NCBI GenBank assembly: GCA_903958045.1
Contig: CAJBRT010000190.1
Span: 29,718-93,717, forward strand
Source: an uncultured Bacteroidota bacterium
GTDB lineage: Bacteria; Bacteroidota; Bacteroidia; Chitinophagales; Chitinophagaceae
Direction of reading: 5' to 3'
DNA length: 64,000 nucleotides
The notes under the pieces are model-generated. The model was not told where the DNA came from. It made no database searches and was given only the letters and a program-made list of their open reading frames with translations. Shown here piece by piece: positions 57,052-64,000 of the stretch. The position numbers were made by a program, and so were the translations under genes. The number at the start of each line of letters is the position of its first letter. Position 1 is the stretch's first letter.

Positions 57052-57846
57052 TTACCGAATTGTAATTGTTTTACGCTGCACCGAATGGGCTGAAAAAATC
57101 CCAAGCGCGCCACCTTCTATATTGGACGGTGGATTAGACGGCGCTGTGCCACCACCGGGTCCTGCGCCAGATTGAAGGTTTAAACTATAATAATACGTAT
57201 AGCTAGTGTTTGAAATGCATTGCATTTCTACAAAAACATTGTCACGTGGTTTGATTTTTAAATTATCGTCACCACCGCGTAATGGTCGTTGATTTACTTT
57301 TCCATTATTAAGGTTGTCATTGAACACATGAAAAGTAGGATCGATGGTGTCGTTGATTTTTTGAATAAATCGGTAACTGTTACCTAGTGTTACAGGATCA
57401 GCATATACTGGAATAACACTGTATCTAATTTCGCCATTAAAAGGGAAAGTATTAATACGCAAACTATCAAAATTAACTTTTAGTGGCATGGTAGCAGAAG
57501 CGGTATATTTTTTTTGATCTACCTCTACTTCAAGGTTGTAGGTGCCGCCTTCCATACCTTTTATTTTTTGTGTTTTATAAAGGCCGTTACTTACAAGTTG
57601 TAAACTGTCTTTAACACCGGCTTGATCCGTAATGATGACGCGGGCATTATTTACACCATTTATACGAGTTGGATTGTTAATGGTCGTAGATAAAGAGAGC
57701 TGCACAAAATAAGGCCCAGCCTGATCTGTAATGCTACCATCAATAACGAGCACGGGTTTGTTATCATCTAGTACTAAGGTAATTTCTTTGTCACAACCAA
57801 TAAATATTATAGTAAAAAACACTACAATAAATAATATTTTTTTCAT
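57052..57846 (-). CDS. DUF4249 family lipoprotein
   Basis: Lipoprotein signal (FIGCDKEITL); VLVIDGSITDQAGPYFVQLSLST; position directly after a TonB receptor gene. Confidence 0.82.
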   Translation of the reverse strand: MKKILFIVVFFTIIFIGCDKEITLVLDDNKPVLVIDGSITDQAGPYFVQLSLSTTINNPTRINGVNNARVIITDQAGVKDSLQLVSNGLYKTQKIKGMEGGTYNLEVEVDQKKYTASATMPLKVNFDSLRINTFPFNGEIRYSVIPVYADPVTLGNSYRFIQKINDTIDPTFHVFNDNLNNGKVNQRPLRGGDDNLKIKPRDNVFVEMQCISNTSYTYYYSLNLQSGAGPGGGTAPSNPPSNIEGGALGIFSAHSVQRKTITIR

Positions 57847-57848
57847 GC

Positions 57849-60161
57849 CTAAAATTTAAATTGATAGGTTACACTTGGCACCCATTTAAAAAGCGCGGTT
57901 CTGATAATTTGTGTTCTAGTAGGATCATTGGGATCGTCTTTAAAACTAATGCGGTACGCATTTTCTCTACCATAAACATTGTACAAACTAAAATTCCAAG
58001 AGCCGTGCATTCTTTTGGTTTTGTTTTTTTCATAGGTAGCACTAAAATCTAGACGGTGGTAGGCCGGCATACGATTTGCGTTTCTAGCCGCGTATTGATA
58101 GAGGGTTTGACCCTGTACATTATATTTTCCGGTAGGATATGTTACCGCATCGCCGGTATTGTACACAAACACACCAGATATAGACCAGCGCGCGTTAAGA
58201 TCATAAATCCCTACTACCGATATATCATGTGTTCGATCCTGACGGGCATTGTACCAATTGTTCTCATTGATCCCTTCAATTTTTCTTTCTGTTTTAGAAA
58301 GCGTATAACCAATCCACCCAGTTAAGCGACCTTCTTTTTTCTTTAACAACAATTCAAGACCATAGGCTCTTCCAATACCATACAATAAAACACTTTCAAC
58401 ATCCGAAACCGTATTGATTTCGGCACCATCTTTATAGTCTATTTGATTTTGTAAGTGTTTGTAGTAGGCCTCTGTGGTAAATTCAAAATTGCTTTTAAAT
58501 ACTTTTGTTACATAGCCCACACTAATTTGATCTGCAATTTCTGGTTTAATATTATAAGAGTTGCCAATCCACTGATCGGAAGGGCTTGACGCCACCGAGT
58601 TACTTAATAAGTGTAAGTGTTGCACATTTCTGGCGTAGCCCGCTTTTATACTTTTTTCATCATCGATACGGAAGTTGGTGGTAATGCGGGGCTCTAGATT
58701 TGCATATGTTTTTCCAAAACTAGAAGGCGCAAGTTTTATAGACGAACTCACTACTCCATTTTGATAAATATTATACACATCACCGCCCATTAAAGTATAC
58801 ATCGATAAGCGCATACCATAATCAATGGTAAGTTGATTGGTGGCTTTATAATTGTTGGTGAGGTAAACTGCGTTTTCGAGACCATTTCTGCCTGTTTTAG
58901 CTACACTATTAATAACGGTACCTGTAAATGTACTAGGCCTAATGTTATGTAGTATAGTATTAAAACCAAAGCGGAGTGTGTTTTGGGTGTTGGTATATAA
59001 AGTATAATCTTGTTTAAGGTTAACGTCCTTAATTTCTGAATTGATATTAAAATTGGTTTCGCCATTTTTTAATTTCACATTGTAATTGTAGTCGCTGTAA
59101 ATGAAAGAAGTATTTAAAAAGAGTTTATTGCTAATAATTTTGTTCCATCTGATGGTGCCGGTTTTATTGCCCCAGTCAATACCAAAGTCTTGCCCTAGGC
59201 CCAACTCATCTCTTCCAAAATAACCCGATACGTAAATTTTATTTTTTGCGTTGATTTGATAATTTGCTTTTGCATTTAAATCATAGAAATATAAAATGTT
59301 GTCTTTAAATTTTTCGGTCGCTTTTAAAAACACATCGGCATAGGTTCTTCTACCAGAAAGTATAAAAGAAGATTTATTTTTTTGAAGGGGCCCTTCAATA
59401 CTCACTTTACTACTAATAAGTCCAATACCACCATTCACCGTATAGTCTTGGTTATTGCCTTCTTTCATTTTAACATCGAGTACCGATGAAAGCCTACCGC
59501 CGTATTGACTGGGGCTATTGCCTTTGATAATAGTCGCATCTTTAATGGCGTCACTATTAAAAGTGCTAAAAAATCCAAGTAGGTGCGTGGCATTGTAAAC
59601 GGGCGCTTCGTCTAGTAAAATTAAATTTTGATCAGCACCACCACCACGTACAAAAAAACCGCTGTTGCCTTCGCCCGCCGATTTTACACCCGGTAACAAT
59701 TGAATGGTTTTTAAAAGATCCTTTTCTCCAAAAATAACAGGCACTTTACTGATAGCCGCCATATTAATGGTTTCGGTACCCATTTGTGCCTTGGTTAAAT
59801 TGTCGTTTTTTCGAGACGACTCCACCACCACTTCTTTTAGTACATTTTTTGTTTGTAAAGAAAAGTTGATGGTTATACTGCTGTCGAGTTTTATTTTTTG
59901 AACCAGTGTCTCATACCCCACTTGCGATACCATAACGGAGTAATTGCCCTTTGGTAGTGACAGTGAATAAAACCCGTACTCATTGGAGATAATACCAGCA
60001 TTTGGTAATTCCTGGATACGAACCACGGCCTTAATTAAGGATTCGCCCGTTTGTTTGTCGCGTACACTTCCGCTAAGTACAAGGGTTGATTGTGCGCTTA
60101 CCGAAGAGATCAATGAAAAAACCCCAATAATCAGGTTGAAAAAGCCTATTTTTTTTGCCAT
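57849..60161 (-). CDS. TonB-dependent receptor with carboxypeptidase-regulatory-like N-terminal domain
   Basis: VLSGSVRDKQTGESLIKAVVRI...; plug LLPGVKSAGEGNSGFFVRGGGADQNLILLDEAPVYNATHLLGFFSTFNSDAI; C-terminal aromatic VTYQFKF. Confidence 0.93.
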   Translation of the reverse strand: MAKKIGFFNLIIGVFSLISSVSAQSTLVLSGSVRDKQTGESLIKAVVRIQELPNAGIISNEYGFYSLSLPKGNYSVMVSQVGYETLVQKIKLDSSITINFSLQTKNVLKEVVVESSRKNDNLTKAQMGTETINMAAISKVPVIFGEKDLLKTIQLLPGVKSAGEGNSGFFVRGGGADQNLILLDEAPVYNATHLLGFFSTFNSDAIKDATIIKGNSPSQYGGRLSSVLDVKMKEGNNQDYTVNGGIGLISSKVSIEGPLQKNKSSFILSGRRTYADVFLKATEKFKDNILYFYDLNAKANYQINAKNKIYVSGYFGRDELGLGQDFGIDWGNKTGTIRWNKIISNKLFLNTSFIYSDYNYNVKLKNGETNFNINSEIKDVNLKQDYTLYTNTQNTLRFGFNTILHNIRPSTFTGTVINSVAKTGRNGLENAVYLTNNYKATNQLTIDYGMRLSMYTLMGGDVYNIYQNGVVSSSIKLAPSSFGKTYANLEPRITTNFRIDDEKSIKAGYARNVQHLHLLSNSVASSPSDQWIGNSYNIKPEIADQISVGYVTKVFKSNFEFTTEAYYKHLQNQIDYKDGAEINTVSDVESVLLYGIGRAYGLELLLKKKEGRLTGWIGYTLSKTERKIEGINENNWYNARQDRTHDISVVGIYDLNARWSISGVFVYNTGDAVTYPTGKYNVQGQTLYQYAARNANRMPAYHRLDFSATYEKNKTKRMHGSWNFSLYNVYGRENAYRISFKDDPNDPTRTQIIRTALFKWVPSVTYQFKF

Positions 60162-60283
60162 ATACGATTGTTAAACAATAGAATCTCTAATTGGTTGAAT
60201 AGTACAACAAATTTAAGATTGCTGCAAAACTAACTTCCGCATTACAAAGTATTGTAAAACAAACTGTTAAAAAAGCCAATACA

Positions 60284-60808
60284 CTACCAGCCCTTTAATT
60301 CTCTAAGCGTAGTAACATGGGCTACATGATGTTTGCCATGCCATGTGTAAACGGCAAAGAAATCCCATAAACTTATTTCTACGTTATGGGTGGGATGGAA
60401 AAATTTTCTTTGCCACTGTTCATCTGTAAAACTATGGAGTAGGTCTGTCCATCTCTGGTGCAAGGCATTTAATAAGATGATTGAAACCGGGATGGGCGTA
60501 TCTAATACATCTGATGTAAATGACCAATCGTTTTCACTGTAATCTTTAATGGTTGGTAGATCTTCTGTTATTGCCAATTTAAACACTATAAAAGCATTCA
60601 TATGGCTATCCGCTAAATGGTGAACTAGTTGACGCACTGTCCATCCACCATCTCTATAAGGTGTATCTAGTTGTTCTTTATTTAAATCATTGACTGCTGC
60701 GTCTAGGTTTGTAGGAAATACTTTCATTTCTTGTAACCAACCATTTTTAGTGTCTTGGCTAAAAGGCTTGAATTCAAAATTTCCAATAGGATAACGAGGG
60801 TCTTTCAT
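60284..60808 (-). CDS. DinB-like / YfiT family (bacillithiol transferase-like) protein
   Basis: DGGWTVRQLVHHLADSHMNAF...WHGKHHVAHVTTLRE. Confidence 0.88.
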   Translation of the reverse strand: MKDPRYPIGNFEFKPFSQDTKNGWLQEMKVFPTNLDAAVNDLNKEQLDTPYRDGGWTVRQLVHHLADSHMNAFIVFKLAITEDLPTIKDYSENDWSFTSDVLDTPIPVSIILLNALHQRWTDLLHSFTDEQWQRKFFHPTHNVEISLWDFFAVYTWHGKHHVAHVTTLRELKGW

Positions 60809-60908
60809 GTTAGAATAGATTTAAATAATCGATGCATTATCAATTGAGATAAAAATATGAATATTTAATTATAAAATATTCATTTAAATATCTTTTGATA
60901 ACGATAAA

Positions 60909-61502
60909 TTATTCTTTCCATTCTATAGGGATGGCAATTTCATTGGTTCTTGCAATCATTTGATAAGGTGCGTTGTACCCTAAAAACGTGTACTCGCCTG
61001 TTACTTTTATATTACGCTTCGAGAGTATTTGTAATATTTTGTTTTTGTACATCGTTATTTTTTCGTCGTTGGCGTAGCCGCCAAATGAAATTATTGCGGC
61101 GTATTGCGGAGCTGACTCATGAATGCGAATGCTCTCGTCATTGGGTTTAGGTAAATTACTTTCATTGTATTTTGTGGGCATTACAAAGCTCATTTCTGCG
61201 CCCTTTTCTGACATATTCATTCGAACAGGAGCTGTCATGGCAATGCTCTCGTTTTCTTTGTTGCCGCCAAATATAAATCGGGCTAGTTTTCCAAAACCGC
61301 TATTAGCCACTGATTTGTAGTTTGTGGCACTCGAATAAACGGTGGCCATGGTTGCGGCGGGATAATATCTTATTTCAAGCTCGTCATCCTTTAATACGGT
61401 CCTATATTTTTGCTTTTCTGTTTTAACTGCATTATTGGTTATAAAAGATTGCAAAATAATATAAATGGCGCCCAGTCCTAAAAAAATGTATAAAGCTTTC
61501 AT
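60909..61502 (-). CDS. SOUL heme-binding family protein
   Basis: ELEIRYYPAATMATV...FGKLARFIFGGNKENESIAMTAPVRM. Confidence 0.88.
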   Translation of the reverse strand: MKALYIFLGLGAIYIILQSFITNNAVKTEKQKYRTVLKDDELEIRYYPAATMATVYSSATNYKSVANSGFGKLARFIFGGNKENESIAMTAPVRMNMSEKGAEMSFVMPTKYNESNLPKPNDESIRIHESAPQYAAIISFGGYANDEKITMYKNKILQILSKRNIKVTGEYTFLGYNAPYQMIARTNEIAIPIEWKE

Positions 61503-61628
61503 GTTCTTGTTTAATAGTATAACAATACATACTTGAATAGGTTCAAAAAGGGCAAAATCACATATGTCAATAGGTTATTAACCCATTTAATTTAATACTA
61601 TATTTAGGGCAGATCTTGTGTAACTAGT

Positions 61629-62855
61629 GTGAAGATGATAAAAAAAATTGTAACCAACTTAACCTTTTGGGTATTATTTGCTATCACATCTGGGATACTC
61701 GTAGGACATTTTTTTCCTGCAACAGGTGTGGCCATGCAACCCTTAGGTAAATATTTTATTGACGTTATTAAACTTTTTATCAATCCTATTATTTTACTGA
61801 CCATTGTAACCGGTATTTGTGGGATGGGGGATTTAAAAAAAGTAGGAAAAGTGGGCGGCAAGGCCCTCTTATATTTCGAAATCATTACCACTATTGCTTT
61901 ATTAATTGGCATTGGCGTTGGCTATTTGTTAGAGCCAGGTGCATCTGTTAATACCAGTATTGTAGCCAAAGGAGATATTTCTAAATACAGTAGTGGTAAT
62001 GTTTCTATTTCATGGGTTCAGTTTTTTAAAGATAATTTGACGATTCAAGTTTTACTTTTTGCAATCATAGCCGGTATAATCATTAGTAAATTAAAATACA
62101 AGGAAGCTATTTTACCTAAGGTGTACTGGATGTCAAAATATGTTTTTAGGGGACTGCACTTGGTTATGAAACTAGCGCCCATTGGGGCTTTTGGCGGTAT
62201 GGCGTACACGATTGGTAAATATGGTGTAGCAACATTACTGCCCTTAGGAAAACTCATGGCATGTGTTTATATCACCATGGCATTGTTTATTTTTCTGATG
62301 CTTGGCGCCGTGCTTCGTTATTATAAAATAAGTATTTGGAAATATTTAGGATTCATTAAAAATGAATTACTCATTGTGTTAGGTACTTCTTCTTCCGAAG
62401 CTGCCATGCCATCACTTATGGAAAAATTAGAACATATGGGTTGCCACAAATCTGTGGTGGGACTTGTGGTTCCTGCTGGCTATTCATTTAATTTAGACGG
62501 CACGTCTATTTATTTATCTATGGCCATTATATTTTTGGCTCAGGTTTTTCATATTCAACTCAGTTTGGAGCAAATCATTACCATCATTGGTATTTTAATG
62601 GTAACTTCTAAGGGTGCTGCTGGCGTAACGGGCAGTGGGTTTATTATTCTGGCTTCTACCTTAACCGCCACAAAAGTAATTCCAATAGAAGGGCTGGCCT
62701 TACTGCTAGGTGTAGACCGCTTTATGTCTGAGGCAAGGGCCATTACTAATTTTATTGGCAACGGCGTTGCTGCTATTTTTATTTCTAATAACGAAAAAAT
62801 GTTTGATCGATCAAGGATGTATAAGGCCTTTGGTATGCATAAAAACGAACATTAG
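61629..62855 (+). CDS. Dicarboxylate/amino acid:cation symporter
   Basis: LGTSSSEAAMPSLMEKLEHMGCHKSVVGLVVPAGYSFNLDGTSIYLSMA...SKGAAGVTGSGFIILASTL...DRFMSEARAITNFIGNGVA. Confidence 0.95.
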   Translation: MKMIKKIVTNLTFWVLFAITSGILVGHFFPATGVAMQPLGKYFIDVIKLFINPIILLTIVTGICGMGDLKKVGKVGGKALLYFEIITTIALLIGIGVGYLLEPGASVNTSIVAKGDISKYSSGNVSISWVQFFKDNLTIQVLLFAIIAGIIISKLKYKEAILPKVYWMSKYVFRGLHLVMKLAPIGAFGGMAYTIGKYGVATLLPLGKLMACVYITMALFIFLMLGAVLRYYKISIWKYLGFIKNELLIVLGTSSSEAAMPSLMEKLEHMGCHKSVVGLVVPAGYSFNLDGTSIYLSMAIIFLAQVFHIQLSLEQIITIIGILMVTSKGAAGVTGSGFIILASTLTATKVIPIEGLALLLGVDRFMSEARAITNFIGNGVAAIFISNNEKMFDRSRMYKAFGMHKNEH

Positions 62856-62883
62856 TGCCTACTATTTGTTACTTTACATACCT

Positions 62884-63981
62884 ATGATTGGACACCGTTT
62901 TATCAATTTTGTACCTGGCGAAAACTCAAAATCTAAATTTGAGCAGATGCTTGACATCTTTACCCAGCTATTAAATTACACGAGTGGCGATGCCACAGAG
63001 GCGCTAGACTGGCTCAATCAACTTGACCGCACCCATAAATTTACAGATGACGAATACGGTGTGGGCGATTTTATTGAAGACCTCAAGCAAAACGGATACT
63101 TAAAAGAAAACCCACAAGACGGTAAGTTTGCCATCACTGCAAAAACAGAACAAACCATTCGTCAAAAAAGTTTAGAGGAAATTTTTGGGAAGTTAAAAAA
63201 AGGCAAACAAGGAAACCATAGCACCACCAAAGCTGGACCTACCGGTGATATCAATTCAGACACCCGCTCTTTTCAGTTTGGTGATCTAATGGAACAAATA
63301 GATTTTACGGAGAGCATTAAAAACGCACAAATAAATAGAGGTGTCGATTCTTTTTCGATGCACGAAGATGATTTAGTAATTAGAGAAGCGGATTTTAAAA
63401 CGCAAACGTCTACGGTGCTCATGATTGATATTTCGCACTCGATGATTTTGTATGGTGAGGATAGAATTACGCCAGCAAAAAAAGTGGCCATGGCGCTTTG
63501 CGAACTGATCACCAAAAAATATCCAAAAGACACCATCGATATTGTAGTATTTGGTAATGATGCTTGGCAGGTAGAAATTAAAGATCTGCCCTATTTACAA
63601 GTAGGACCCTACCATACCAATACTGTTGCTGGGCTTGAGTTAGCGATGGATATACTACGCAAACGCAAAACGTCTAACAAGCAAATATTTATGATTACGG
63701 ATGGTAAACCAACATGTTTAAAAATTGGTGGCCGCTATTATAAAAACAGTTTTGGACTAGACCGTAAAGTGGTGAACCGTTGTATTAACCTTGCAGCACA
63801 GTGTAAGAAATTAAAAATTCCGATTACAACATTTATGATTGCATCGGATCCGTATTTACAAAAGTTTGTAGAAGAGTTTACAGAAATGAATAATGGTAAA
63901 GCCTATTTTGCGTCACTTGACAATTTGGGAAGTTTTATTTTTAATGATTTTGAAAGTGGCAAAAGAAAAACATTGTATTAA
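62884..63981 (+). CDS. VWA (von Willebrand factor A) domain protein
   Basis: MIDISHSMILYGEDRITPAKKVAMAL (MIDAS DxSxS), MITDGKPT; start trimmed from 62755 to ATG at 62884. Confidence 0.85.
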   Translation: MIGHRFINFVPGENSKSKFEQMLDIFTQLLNYTSGDATEALDWLNQLDRTHKFTDDEYGVGDFIEDLKQNGYLKENPQDGKFAITAKTEQTIRQKSLEEIFGKLKKGKQGNHSTTKAGPTGDINSDTRSFQFGDLMEQIDFTESIKNAQINRGVDSFSMHEDDLVIREADFKTQTSTVLMIDISHSMILYGEDRITPAKKVAMALCELITKKYPKDTIDIVVFGNDAWQVEIKDLPYLQVGPYHTNTVAGLELAMDILRKRKTSNKQIFMITDGKPTCLKIGGRYYKNSFGLDRKVVNRCINLAAQCKKLKIPITTFMIASDPYLQKFVEEFTEMNNGKAYFASLDNLGSFIFNDFESGKRKTLY

Positions 63982-63983
63982 TT

Positions 63984-64000
63984 ATGAGTAAGAAAATCGA
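63984..64000 (+). CDS. Start of a further co-directional CDS cut by the window end
   Basis: ATGAGTAAGAAAATCGA directly after the VWA stop codon; only 5 codons visible. Confidence 0.4.

Noticed and set aside
1-64000. CRISPR arrays, transposases, prophage genes, restriction-modification or toxin-antitoxin modules
   Set aside because: No repeat-spacer pattern and no protein with matching motifs was seen; the window reads as core chromosome.

Overview
The window is a gene-dense, AT-rich chromosomal segment from a Bacteroidota bacterium, probably Chitinophagaceae-like judging by protein style and TAnnTTTG promoter motifs. Most of it is core or housekeeping: hflX, dnaN, recX, nagA, thiL, suhB-like, adk, uvrB, mgsA, recA, nadD, ybeY, mnmG, polA, rho, asnS, tRNA-Asn and tRNA-Phe. 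It also carries ordinary accessory functions: DUF1080 plus Gfo/Idh, kdnB-kdsB, GH3-like, pnuC plus NadR-type kinase, S41 peptidase, tandem amidohydrolases, DUF4249 plus TonB receptor, SOUL and VWA. I saw no prophage, transposase, CRISPR array or defence island. The strongest non-coding signal is a probable chromosome origin neighbourhood. It consists of a ~540-bp AT-rich divergent intergenic region (37272-37811) with DnaA-box-like 9-mers and inverted TAA/TAG 'DnaA-trio'-like runs, sitting at the switch from mostly minus-strand to mostly plus-strand genes. About 3.5 kb away, just upstream of mnmG, are two parS-like palindromes, one a 16/16 match to the B. subtilis-type ParB site TGTTCCACGTGAAACA. 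Other points of interest: near-leaderless promoters, degenerate amidohydrolase domains, a probable Kdo8N (8-amino-Kdo) gene pair without its aminotransferase, and a coding minisatellite in the disordered region of Rho. I did not find a clearly undescribed multi-gene system. Product names come from reading the protein sequences; no database search was run.
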